Made by a program: the position numbers and the translations under genes. A stretch of DNA of 64,000 nucleotides, taken from Methylophilaceae bacterium (GTDB lineage Bacteria; Pseudomonadota; Gammaproteobacteria; Burkholderiales; Methylophilaceae). Where the stretch lies: assembly GCA_028122555.1 (NCBI GenBank), contig JAOHSH010000001.1, positions 28,458-92,457 of the forward strand. Reading direction: 5' to 3'. Below the pieces are notes generated by a model. That model had not been told where the DNA came from. It made no database searches and saw nothing but the letters and a program-made list of their open reading frames with translations. This document shows positions 47,449 to 58,597 of this stretch, piece after piece (position 1 is the first letter of the stretch; each line of letters opens with the position of its first letter).

Positions 47449-48288
47449 CTAAGGAAAAATTTGGATTGGAATACTTAGCACTTTCATTTTATCAGCAATA
47501 ATCTCCAATTCAGATTTTGTAAGTCTTGTTAACTTAGATTCATTAATTTGTTCAGATGGTCTAGCTAAACTATATAGATGAATTCCCTTAACTTTACTTC
47601 TATAAGGCATTAAAAAATTAATATAGATTTCTATCGATTCTAAACTAGGAAGCTCTTTATTTATTTTAAATAAACATGTTTGTATAAACGTTGGGCTATT
47701 ACTGATAGCTGCTTCAAGATTTCTTTTAACGCTTAATGTCGATAAATTAACTTGGTTAATTTTTTTTACGCCATCTTTATTCATTTGGTCTATTTTAAAC
47801 CAAACCTCACGATTAATAGTGTCCAATAAAGATAAAGCGTTTTGTGTTTCAATATTGGACATATAACTACCATTTGTAATTAATCTTATTATTATTTTAT
47901 TGAGATTATATTTTTTAATTTTCTTAACTAAAATTTTAATTACTTCTTTAAATTGCTCAGATGCTGTTGGCTCTCCGTTCCCAGAAAAAGATATATCTTT
48001 AAATTCTGTTTTACTTTTAGTATATTGATTCAAGAAAGATTTATTAACTATTTGATCAAGCCAATAATCAAGCTCCCTCTCTAATTCATCCAAATCTATT
48101 GGTACTGGCTTTCCTCTTACTAAATTTGGAACTTCGCAATAAATACACTGCCAGTTACAAGCATTGTTCGTATTTAAATTAATTCCTAAAGATAATCCGC
48201 CTGCTCGCCTTGACACAACAGGGTATATATATTTTCCTTTAAAGATATTTCGGTCGTGGTTTGTTATAGTTAAAATTTCGATAGGCAT
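47449..48288 (-). CDS. Radical SAM protein
   Basis: NNACNWQCIYCEVP (CxxxCxxC), FSGNGEPTAS; stop directly abuts the PQQ-propeller gene start. Confidence 0.9.
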   Translation of the reverse strand: MPIEILTITNHDRNIFKGKYIYPVVSRRAGGLSLGINLNTNNACNWQCIYCEVPNLVRGKPVPIDLDELERELDYWLDQIVNKSFLNQYTKSKTEFKDISFSGNGEPTASEQFKEVIKILVKKIKKYNLNKIIIRLITNGSYMSNIETQNALSLLDTINREVWFKIDQMNKDGVKKINQVNLSTLSVKRNLEAAISNSPTFIQTCLFKINKELPSLESIEIYINFLMPYRSKVKGIHLYSLARPSEQINESKLTRLTKSELEIIADKMKVLSIPIQIFP

Positions 48289-48328
48289 GATGGCTTATTA
48301 TTACAATTATCGTTACATAATACTAGAT

Positions 48329-48931
48329 TTACTTACTAAACCACATTCTTCTTAATGTTCCATCCTTATCTATAATTGAATGTTTTAAAGCTCCAATGAT
48401 ATGAAAAATTAAAATAGATAAAAGCAATAATCCAAAAATTTGATGGAATTCATAAAATAATTTTCTTAAACCAGAATCGTCAATACCACCAATAACCTCG
48501 ATACCAAACCATTTAATACCATATTTGCTTCCAATAGACATAATTATTCCAGATAGGGGAATTAAAACCATTAATAAATAAAGTCCATAATGCACAATAT
48601 TAGCTAATCTTTTTTCCCATGATTTCATTGAGTCAAGTAAAGCAGGTGGTCGATTATTTAAACGCCAAATTATTCTAAAAATTATTAGAGCAAATATTGT
48701 GAGACCAATAGATTTATGAAGATTAAAATAAAAAGCTCTTGGGGAGACCTCTTTAGCAAGCTCCCATGTATAAATACCTAAGTTAAATAAATCATAACTA
48801 GATGATTTATCACCTTCCTGAGGTAAAGCTTCCATAAACCAACCAAGATAAAACATGAAAAAAATACATATGGCAATTAACCAATGAAGAATAATTGCAA
48901 CTTTAGTATATTTTTTAGTCAGACTAATCAT
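48329..48931 (-). CDS. Cytochrome b561 family protein
   Basis: AIILHWLIAICIFFMFYLGWFM, NLHKSIGLTIFALIIFRIIWRL, FYEFHQIFGLLLLSILIFHIIGALKH. Confidence 0.93.
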   Translation of the reverse strand: MISLTKKYTKVAIILHWLIAICIFFMFYLGWFMEALPQEGDKSSSYDLFNLGIYTWELAKEVSPRAFYFNLHKSIGLTIFALIIFRIIWRLNNRPPALLDSMKSWEKRLANIVHYGLYLLMVLIPLSGIIMSIGSKYGIKWFGIEVIGGIDDSGLRKLFYEFHQIFGLLLLSILIFHIIGALKHSIIDKDGTLRRMWFSK

Positions 48932-48985
48932 AATTAAATTAGGGTAAAATAAAATTTATATAATCATAGCCTCACTTTCAAGAAA

Positions 48986-49918
48986 ATGAAAAAAAAATTT
49001 ATATTTTGTATGTTCTTTTTAATTTTTGCAGTACAAAAAAATGTTCTAGCAAGTTCCTCTCATGTAGACATTGTTGAAGTAGCGCCAGGAATATTTGTTC
49101 ATCAAGGGAAACATTTTGATGTTGATGAAACCTATCAAGGTGATATTGGTAATATTGGTTTCATTATTGGTAAAAATAGTGTTGCAGTTATTGATACTGG
49201 AGGAACTTTAGCGATAGGTAAATCACTTAAAGCAAGTATTCGAGAAAAGACATCCTTACCAATCAAATATGTAATTAATACACATGTTCATCTTGATCAT
49301 ATATATGGAAATGCCGCATTTAAGGATAAAAATACCAAATTCATAGGCCACAACAAACTTCCAGAAGCCATGCAATTTAGAAAAGAATTTTATGAAGAAT
49401 TAAATCTTAAATATTTAAATATCCCAGTTGAGAAAACCATCCAAATTCCACCTTCAATTTTAATCAAGGCTAATAAAAGTATGATTTTAGATTTAGGTGA
49501 AAGAGAAATAAAAATAAGTGCCTACTCCACTGCTCATACAAATAATGATATTACTATTGAGGACTTATCAACTGGAACCTTTTGGGCTGGTGATTTATTA
49601 TTTATTGAACGAACTCCGGTAGTTGACGGAGATATAAATGGCTTTATTGATATTCTGGACCAATTTATGTCACTAAATATTAAACTTGTTATCCCGGGAC
49701 ATGGAACTCCAACAAAGAACTGGAAAGCAGCTTTTAAGAAACATAAAAATTATTTTGTAACTTTGAGGGATGGAATAAGGCAAGCAATTGAAGATGATCT
49801 GGGCCTTCAAGAAGCTATAGAAACTATAGCTCAGTCCGAAGCAGAGAAGTGGGAATTATTTGATGTTCAAAATGCTAGAAATATAAATCAAATATACCCA
49901 CAACTAGAATGGGAATAA
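48986..49918 (+). CDS. MBL-fold hydrolase, quinoprotein relay system zinc metallohydrolase-like
   Basis: Signal peptide; NTHVHLDHIYGN (HxHxDH), YSTAHTNNDITI, GDLLFIERTPVVDGDINGFI, IPGHGTP. Confidence 0.88.
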   Translation: MKKKFIFCMFFLIFAVQKNVLASSSHVDIVEVAPGIFVHQGKHFDVDETYQGDIGNIGFIIGKNSVAVIDTGGTLAIGKSLKASIREKTSLPIKYVINTHVHLDHIYGNAAFKDKNTKFIGHNKLPEAMQFRKEFYEELNLKYLNIPVEKTIQIPPSILIKANKSMILDLGEREIKISAYSTAHTNNDITIEDLSTGTFWAGDLLFIERTPVVDGDINGFIDILDQFMSLNIKLVIPGHGTPTKNWKAAFKKHKNYFVTLRDGIRQAIEDDLGLQEAIETIAQSEAEKWELFDVQNARNINQIYPQLEWE

Positions 49919-49945
49919 AATAAAGCCTTTAAAATAGCTTTATTT
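49918..49945. terminator. Bidirectional terminator between convergent genes
   Basis: AAATAAAGC-CTTTAAAATA-GCTTTATTTTTT: 9-bp perfect stem with a T-tract (+) and an A-rich 5' flank (U-rich on minus); overlaps the ends of both flanking CDS. Confidence 0.75.
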
Positions 49946-50341
49946 TTTCAAATTATCAATACTATATCCAGTAGCGGGATGAACTCCCATATAAAAAAGA
50001 CCCCCTGTTATGGTCAAGTATTGAAGAGCCATTAATAGAAGATGGGGTTGACCGCTGAATGCATTCAGTAAATATACAATTGACCAAATAAATGAGTAAG
50101 CAGCTAAGATATAAGCTGTAACTTTTATTTTGTACCCAATAATTAAAGTAAACCCTGCAACTAATTGGATTAAAATACTTAATGGAGCAAAAATACCTGG
50201 TAAGCCTCTAGCTCCTAACATATCTTGATAATTACCATAGCCACTTGGGGTACTAACTATATTACTCAAAATAAATAAAACTGAGATAAAAAATATCAAT
50301 GATAATAGAACCCTCGCAATAGGATCAAAAAATTTTTTCAT
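49940..50341 (-). CDS. DoxX family membrane protein
   Basis: Four TM segments; ARVLLSLIFFISVLFILSN, GFTLIIGYKIKVTAYILA. Confidence 0.83.
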   Translation of the reverse strand: MKKFFDPIARVLLSLIFFISVLFILSNIVSTPSGYGNYQDMLGARGLPGIFAPLSILIQLVAGFTLIIGYKIKVTAYILAAYSFIWSIVYLLNAFSGQPHLLLMALQYLTITGGLFYMGVHPATGYSIDNLKK

Positions 50342-50430
50342 AATTTTATTCCTTACTGTTGAAATTTATAAATTAAATCGAATCATGCCCTTTAATTCCG
50401 ACACTCGCAACCCCTAAAATAAACAATTTA

Positions 50431-51480
50431 TTAAATTGTACGATCTTTCAATAATTTTTTTACTAATTTTTTTACCGGTGCTGGATAAGCTCCATTATCA
50501 ATTTGATCATTTTCATGCCATGAACTACCATTAAGATTGTTTTTGCCTCTTGGCTCTTTTAATTCTAAATATTGATAATTCATTTCAAGATTATAATGAG
50601 TAAAAGCTGAAGTTATAATTCCAGCACTTAAAAGACTAAAACTTTTAAAATTAAGTTCGTTATAAATCCATTTCTCAATGTCTAACTTTTCTTTAAATTC
50701 TGGGAACGACCAAAGACCTCCCCATATACCTTTTTTTGGTTTCTTAATAAATAAGATTTTTGTATTACATTGAAAAATATAAAAATAAGATTTTTGCGTT
50801 GGCTTATCTCTTTTTGGTTTCGTTGCTGGGATAATATCAGTCCATTTATATATGAAGCTTTTGCAAGTTTTACTAATAGGACATTTATAACAATGTGGTT
50901 CTTTTTTAATACATAAAGTAGCTCCCAGATCCATCAGAGCTTGATTATATTTATCAATTTTATTTTCTGGTAAATTTAATTCTGCTAAATTCCATAACTT
51001 TCTTTCTACTGACAAGATACCTGTCCAATCTTTAATGCCATAAAACCTAGCAAATACTCTCTTAACATTGCCATCCAATATTGGGGTTTTCTGATTATAT
51101 GCAAAAGAACAAATTGCACCTGCAGAAGATCTTCCTATTCCTGGTAATGATAATAGATCTATTAAACTAGATGGAAATTCTCCATTAAATTTTTTATAAA
51201 TTATTTTAGCGCTTTCATGTAAATTTCTAGCTCTGGCGTAGTAACCTAATCCACTCCACAATTTCATTACTGAGTCCTCATCAGCTAAAGCTAAAGTTTT
51301 AACATTTGGAAAAGCAATCATAAATTTTTGATAATAAGATAAAACCGTTTTAACTTGGGTCTGCTGTAACATAATTTCAGAGATCCAAATTGAATAAGGA
51401 TTTTTTGTGTTTTGCCATGGTAAATTATTTCTACCAAATTTTTTTTGCCATGGGATAAGTTGTTCAGAGACTAGGCTCAT
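50431..51480 (-). CDS. mutY: A/G-specific adenine glycosylase
   Basis: LPWQNTKNPYSIWISEIMLQQTQV, LPGIGRSSAGAI, LDGNVKRVFAR, Fe-S Cys CIKKEPHCYKCPISKTC. Confidence 0.96.
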   Translation of the reverse strand: MSLVSEQLIPWQKKFGRNNLPWQNTKNPYSIWISEIMLQQTQVKTVLSYYQKFMIAFPNVKTLALADEDSVMKLWSGLGYYARARNLHESAKIIYKKFNGEFPSSLIDLLSLPGIGRSSAGAICSFAYNQKTPILDGNVKRVFARFYGIKDWTGILSVERKLWNLAELNLPENKIDKYNQALMDLGATLCIKKEPHCYKCPISKTCKSFIYKWTDIIPATKPKRDKPTQKSYFYIFQCNTKILFIKKPKKGIWGGLWSFPEFKEKLDIEKWIYNELNFKSFSLLSAGIITSAFTHYNLEMNYQYLELKEPRGKNNLNGSSWHENDQIDNGAYPAPVKKLVKKLLKDRTI

Positions 51481-52127
51481 TGATTAAAACCTGATAGCCA
51501 ATCTGGTAAGTGCTGCATTCCTTCTGCTCCAAGGTAATATAATCCATACATGAATAAACTAAAATAAATAATTGTAAAAAATAACCAAAAGATTGCTACT
51601 AAAACAAAAAATCCATCTTTTTCAAATTGAGCGATTGTTATAAATAATATCGCAAGGCCAGGAAAAAAATTGTTAAGAGGCAACAACATGGCAAATGGTA
51701 TTGCCATCAATAAACCACCTAAAATAAAAATTCCACCCTCAAACCTTAATCCAATACCATCCGAAACAAACCAATTTAGCCTATTTTTAGTAATTTTTTT
51801 TGACCAATAAATTATAAAAATACAAACATTAGTTATCCATACCCAGCTCTTACTACTTGGGGTAATTACTAAAAGTCTTTTTGGCAAAGTTGGAAATGCT
51901 TTCTTTTTTAATAGTTGGAGCCCCAAAGCTGCAATAGTTAATCCCCCAATAACACTTAGAGGACCAACTGGAAAAGGCTGCATAAAAGGAAGTACTAGAA
52001 TTAAAGCAATGAGAGAAAATCCAAAATGATCCAATTCTGCAAGGGCTTTTTCAATAGGCATTGGTTGTTTTTTTGAAAGCTGAACAATTTTTTTAAGGAT
52101 TGGAATTAAATTTTTATAATCTTTCAT
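51477..52127 (-). CDS. ExoD-like exopolysaccharide synthesis membrane protein
   Basis: LIALILVLPFMQPFPVGPLSVIGG; polytopic. Confidence 0.8.
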   Translation of the reverse strand: MKDYKNLIPILKKIVQLSKKQPMPIEKALAELDHFGFSLIALILVLPFMQPFPVGPLSVIGGLTIAALGLQLLKKKAFPTLPKRLLVITPSSKSWVWITNVCIFIIYWSKKITKNRLNWFVSDGIGLRFEGGIFILGGLLMAIPFAMLLPLNNFFPGLAILFITIAQFEKDGFFVLVAIFWLFFTIIYFSLFMYGLYYLGAEGMQHLPDWLSGFNQ

Positions 52128-52136
52128 AAATATACT

Positions 52137-52934
52137 TTACAGAAAATAATAAATAGTGATAAGTCCAACAATAATTCTATACCAACCAAACCCAATAAAT
52201 GTATTATGAGCTACGAATTGAATAAAAATTTTAATAATCAAATATGAACTAAAAAATGCAGTTATGAAACCCACAGCAAATATTGGTAAATCATTTTTAC
52301 TTAAAATATTAATATTTGTTGCTAAATCAAAAATAGAAGCAGCAAAAATAATAGGAATAGCTAAAAAGAATGAAAATTCTGTAGCAGTCTTCCTATCCAA
52401 ACCAGCTATGAGCCCACCCATTATTGTTGAAGCTGCTCTTGATACTCCTGGAATTAGAGCAAAACATTGAGCTAGTCCAATCATAAGAGATTGTCGTTTA
52501 CTTATTTTATCAATATTAGTTTTAGATCTAATTGATAATTTCTTTTCGATAATTATCATAATTATTCCACCAATCACTAAAGCAATTCCAACTACTACAG
52601 GAGAAAATAAATAAAGCTTAATAAAGCTATGGAAAAAAAATCCTAAAATTGCTGCAGGAATAAAAGCAATTACTAGATTAGTAAAAAAATTTTGGGCAAT
52701 TTTATCTGTTCTAATACCAATGAATGTAGATAACAGCTTTTTTCTATATTCAACCATTACTGCAAAAATTGCTCCAAGTTGAATAAAAATTTCAAAAACT
52801 TTACTTGAAGGGCTTTTATAACCTAAAAGTTCAGCACCAATTATCAGGTGGCCAGTAGAGCTTACTGGAAGAAATTCTGTTACCCCCTCTACAATACCTA
52901 ATAAAAAAGCAACCCATAAAATATAAAAATCCAT
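52137..52934 (-). CDS. uppP: Undecaprenyl-diphosphatase
   Basis: GIVEGVTEFLPVSSTGHLIIG, ALIPGVSRAASTIMGGLIAGLDRKTATEFSFFLAIP. Confidence 0.97.
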   Translation of the reverse strand: MDFYILWVAFLLGIVEGVTEFLPVSSTGHLIIGAELLGYKSPSSKVFEIFIQLGAIFAVMVEYRKKLLSTFIGIRTDKIAQNFFTNLVIAFIPAAILGFFFHSFIKLYLFSPVVVGIALVIGGIIMIIIEKKLSIRSKTNIDKISKRQSLMIGLAQCFALIPGVSRAASTIMGGLIAGLDRKTATEFSFFLAIPIIFAASIFDLATNINILSKNDLPIFAVGFITAFFSSYLIIKIFIQFVAHNTFIGFGWYRIIVGLITIYYFL

Positions 52935-52941
52935 TTTCTAA

Positions 52942-54837
<1,896 letters not shown>

Positions 54838-54872
54838 TTAGAGCTCCTATTTGAACGTAAGGAGCATATTAA

Positions 54873-54962
54873 AATGCTTTCCCTACGGCGGTATTAACCA
54901 CATCAGGTTCGAAGGGTATTTCTCACTATTATTTTTTTTCTTTAATAGACCCCTAGCAGTAG
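54873..54962 (-). promoter_or_regulatory. TPP riboswitch (THI element) upstream of thiC
   Basis: Minus-strand ACTGCTAGGGGTC...TGAGAAATACCCTTCGAACCTGATGTGGTTAATACCGCCGTAGGGAAGC matches the THI-box core. Confidence 0.95.
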
Positions 54963-55145
54963 CTTTATAGATTATTCGAATATGTACAAATGTGCAAGCA
55001 TAGATGTATCTATATTAAATAAATATTAATAATTAGTTTGCCCCTCTAATATATAATTAAATTATGAAGACGAACCTTATTAATAATATTAACTCCAACA
55101 AACTTCAAAAAAAATCTTTATTAAATAAATATATATTTAATTTCA

Positions 55146-56549
55146 ATGAAAATTATTTTTAATGTAAAAATTATATTACAGCCCTTTCTTTTAGCTTTCT
55201 GTTTTATTATCGGGCTATCTAGTCCAATTCTTCATGGTCAAGAGAGAGCAGATTTACTATCGCTTTATGAAGAAGCATTAAGAAATGACTCTTTATTATC
55301 TTCTGCAAGATTTCAGAATGAAGCAACTAGAGAATTAATTAAGCAAGGAAAATCTTTATTCCTACCGAGTATTTCCATGAGTGCAAGTTTTGACAAACAG
55401 GATAAAGAAAGAAAGTTTTTAACCTCATCTCTTCCAAGTAATGATTTATTATCTGGTAAAAAAACAAATTATGATTCATATGATTATGGTGTTACTGTTA
55501 AACAGCCCTTATTTAACTATTCTGCATATGCTCAATACAAAAAAATCTTAACTCAAATAAATCTTTCAGATAAACAACTTATTAAAACTCAACAAGATTT
55601 AATTTTTCGAATTTCAAAAGCTTATTTTGAGACATTATTAGCAAAAGACCAGGTAGATCTTTTTCAATATCAAAGAGCCTCTATTAAAGAACAATTATTA
55701 AAAGCTGAAGCACAGTTTGAAGCTGGTTTAATTTCAATTACAGATATAAATGAAGCAAAAACAAAAATAGCCCTTATAAAAGCTCAACAGATAAGTGCTA
55801 TACAAAAATTAAAAATAAAAAAGAGAGAAATTCAAGTAGTCACAGGCAAACTGCCTGGTAAGCTTACTCCATTAAATCCTATTATTACGTTCACAAAAAT
55901 GGATAACTTAGCAGACGATTGGATTTTAATAGCTGAAGAAAATAATCTAGAACTTCAAATAAAAAAAGATGAAATCAAAATTGCATCTCGAGAAATTGAT
56001 GCTAGACGTTCAGATCATTACCCAACTGTAGACGCTATTGCCTCTAGATCAAGAAATTGGGATAAAGGGGGCTATCCTTATGGCGCGACTGAAAATGAAG
56101 GGGTAAGAAGTTATTCTGATGCCATTGGAATTGAAATTAGTATTCCAATTTTTTCAGGTGGAATGACAAGTTCAAGAGTTACAGAAGCAGTTTTACTTAA
56201 AAGTAAACTAGAACAGGATGTAGAATATCTCAGAAGAGGGGTTGAACTTAAAGTGAGAGACTATTATTTAAGCTTACAAACTAATTTTTCTGAAATATCA
56301 GCTTATCAACAAGCTATGAAAGCAGCAACACTTCAATTAGAATCAACAAAATTAGGCTTCCAAGAAGGCTTAAGAAATAGTGTCGAAGTCTTAGATTCTC
56401 AACAAATATTATTCAATGCCAAATTGAATATATTGGAATCACGCTATAATTACATAATGAATTATATAAATTTAAAATTATCAGTTGGAATGTTATCAAT
56501 TGAAGATTTAAACGAAATTAATCAATACTTAATGGTTAACCAAGAATGA
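55146..56549 (+). CDS. tolC: TolC-family outer-membrane efflux protein
   Basis: LLSLYEEALRNDSLLSSARF, YDYGVTVKQPLFNYSAYAQYKK, AQFEAGLISITDINEAKT, LGFQEGLRNSVEVLDSQQILF. Confidence 0.93.
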   Translation: MKIIFNVKIILQPFLLAFCFIIGLSSPILHGQERADLLSLYEEALRNDSLLSSARFQNEATRELIKQGKSLFLPSISMSASFDKQDKERKFLTSSLPSNDLLSGKKTNYDSYDYGVTVKQPLFNYSAYAQYKKILTQINLSDKQLIKTQQDLIFRISKAYFETLLAKDQVDLFQYQRASIKEQLLKAEAQFEAGLISITDINEAKTKIALIKAQQISAIQKLKIKKREIQVVTGKLPGKLTPLNPIITFTKMDNLADDWILIAEENNLELQIKKDEIKIASREIDARRSDHYPTVDAIASRSRNWDKGGYPYGATENEGVRSYSDAIGIEISIPIFSGGMTSSRVTEAVLLKSKLEQDVEYLRRGVELKVRDYYLSLQTNFSEISAYQQAMKAATLQLESTKLGFQEGLRNSVEVLDSQQILFNAKLNILESRYNYIMNYINLKLSVGMLSIEDLNEINQYLMVNQE

Positions 56550-57100
56550 TTGCACTTTCAGAAAAAAGCCAATTAGTCATAATCGATATGCAGGAAAAAT
56601 TATCAATAGTGATGCCTAAAGAAGTTATTAACAAAATTATTAAACGCTCTGAATTACTAATAACTGTAGCCAATGAATTAGGCGTTCCACAAATTTGTAC
56701 AGAACAATATCCTAAAGGATTAGGACCTACATTAAGTAAAATGATCCCCTTCTTATCTGAAGCAAAATTTGTTGAGAAAAATGTTTTTGCATGTACTGAA
56801 GAACCCATTTTTCTTAGGTACTTAATAAAAACTCGTCCTCAAATATTTTTATTGGGTATGGAGACTCATATATGTGTGTTACAAACGGCTATAGGTCTTA
56901 TTAATTCAGGTAAAGATGTTTTTATTATTGAAGATGCGGTAGTTTCAAGAAATATTCAAAATAAACAAAATGCTCTTCAAAGACTTCGTGAAGCAGGATG
57001 TTTCATCACTAATACAGAATCAGTTGTATTTGAATGGATGAAAACATCTGAACATGAGGCTTTTAAGAAAATTGCGCCATTAATCAAAGATATTGATTAA
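56546..57100 (+). CDS. Isochorismatase-family hydrolase
   Basis: SQLVIIDMQEKL (catalytic D), GMETHICVLQTAI (catalytic C). Confidence 0.9.
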   Translation: MIALSEKSQLVIIDMQEKLSIVMPKEVINKIIKRSELLITVANELGVPQICTEQYPKGLGPTLSKMIPFLSEAKFVEKNVFACTEEPIFLRYLIKTRPQIFLLGMETHICVLQTAIGLINSGKDVFIIEDAVVSRNIQNKQNALQRLREAGCFITNTESVVFEWMKTSEHEAFKKIAPLIKDID

Positions 57101-58349
57101 TTAATCTAACAACCTTCTCTGTACTTCCAGATGATTTTTTTAAATATTCTCGGGCATTACTAAGTATGTCTTGGTTAATTTTTTTCTCAACTAATAAACT
57201 TTTTATAATTTGCTCCAATTCTTCAATATCTTGAAAACTAAATATTGCTTTACTTTTTATAGCATCATTTACCAAATCTTTAAAATTATAAATGGAGGGG
57301 CCAACTGCAGTTTGTATATTTAAACTCATAGGTTCAATAGGATTTTGTCCACCATAATCTAAAATACTTCCTCCCATAACGGCTAAACTTGCTATCCCGT
57401 AGATTTCATACAAGTCACCCATTGTGTCTACCAAAATATATTTTGGAGCTTTATTTAACCTAGCTAATTTGCTCTTTTTTATAATTTTTAGATTCTGTGC
57501 CTGAAAAATTTTCTCTACTTCAATAAATCTTTCTGGATGTCTAGGAGCTATTACCAAAATTAGGTCTTTATGATTTATTTTTTTTACAAGTTCTAAAAGA
57601 ATTTTCTCTTCTCCGGGCCTTGTACTTCCTGCTACTAGAACGAATTGATTAGTTATTCTTAATTTCTTTCTTAATTGATTAATTTTCTCTCGATTACCTT
57701 TAGGAGGCCTAGATTCAAATTTAATATTACCCATTATCTGCAAATTAGCATCAGTAAGTTGCGTGAAATTATCTAAATCTTGTTTAGATCTAACAAATAT
57801 TGCGTTAAATTGTGACAATCTGTTATTTGTAAATTTTCTAAAAGGTAAATATTTGTTTAAAGATCGTTTTGATAGGCGTGCATTAATCAAATGTAATGGA
57901 ACTTGATGTAATCTGCATTGATTTATTAAATTAAACCACAGCTCTGTTTCAAGAATTAAACCTATTTTAGGTTGAAAATAAGATAAAAATCTTTTACCAG
58001 CTCCACTAGTATCATAAGGGAGGTAAGTTCTATGAATTCTTGGGCTATTAGGTAATTTAGTATTTCTTCCTGTTAATGTGCCATGACTAATAAGGAAATA
58101 TGTTTTAGGGTGCTTTTTTAATAAAATCTGAATAAGATTAAAGACAGCTTTAGTTTCACCAACAGAGACACAATGAAGCCAAACTGTTTGTCTAGATTTC
58201 CATAAAGATCTTTTATCTTTTGAATATATAGCAAAATGTTCATTGAAATATTTCAATTGATTAAAATTTAATAAGCCACGATAAAAAAGTTTTACCAAAG
58301 CAAAAGGGATTAGGCAAATAATAATAATTTCATAAATAAATGAATACAT
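57084..58349 (-). CDS. waaA: 3-deoxy-D-manno-octulosonic acid transferase
   Basis: VWLHCVSVGETKAVFNLI, LETELWFNLI, AGSTRPGEEKILL, GGSILDYGGQNPIEP. Confidence 0.95.
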   Translation of the reverse strand: MYSFIYEIIIICLIPFALVKLFYRGLLNFNQLKYFNEHFAIYSKDKRSLWKSRQTVWLHCVSVGETKAVFNLIQILLKKHPKTYFLISHGTLTGRNTKLPNSPRIHRTYLPYDTSGAGKRFLSYFQPKIGLILETELWFNLINQCRLHQVPLHLINARLSKRSLNKYLPFRKFTNNRLSQFNAIFVRSKQDLDNFTQLTDANLQIMGNIKFESRPPKGNREKINQLRKKLRITNQFVLVAGSTRPGEEKILLELVKKINHKDLILVIAPRHPERFIEVEKIFQAQNLKIIKKSKLARLNKAPKYILVDTMGDLYEIYGIASLAVMGGSILDYGGQNPIEPMSLNIQTAVGPSIYNFKDLVNDAIKSKAIFSFQDIEELEQIIKSLLVEKKINQDILSNAREYLKKSSGSTEKVVRLINQYL

Positions 58350-58478
58350 TTTGTAATTTTCTCACAATGTGAAATTTATTTATATTTTTTATTTTCACTA
58401 AATAATTGCTTTTAAAAGGCTTCTAGAAAGTTTGTACAAAATTAGTACAAAAAATTACCATATTTATCAAAATAACTC

Positions 58479-58534
58479 TTGACCAAACACCATCAGATGT
58501 TAAAATTTTTTTCATTGGCACAATATGTTGTGGT
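58479..58534 (+). promoter_or_regulatory. Putative sigma70-like promoter with NrdR-box-like sites upstream of nrdJ
   Basis: TTGACC (58479) - 17 bp - TAAAAT (58502); gcaCAATATGTTGtgg (58519..58534) resembles the NrdR box; weaker acaccatcagatgttt (58487..58502) 32 bp upstream, start to start. Confidence 0.6.
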
Positions 58535-58597
58535 TTTATTTTAAAGCTTTTTTTTGGTAAATAATGCTCAAAATAGCAATAAATATAGGGGAAATTC

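Noticed and set aside
55064-55162. Possible 32-aa ORF (MKTNLINNINSNKLQKKSLLNKYIFNFNENYF) upstream of tolC
   Set aside because: Overlaps the tolC start, low complexity, no visible ribosome-binding site.
58434-58457. Near-repeat GTACAAAATTA GTACAAAAAATTA upstream of nrdJ
   Set aside because: Short and AT-rich; likely chance; lies upstream of the better-supported NrdR-like sites.
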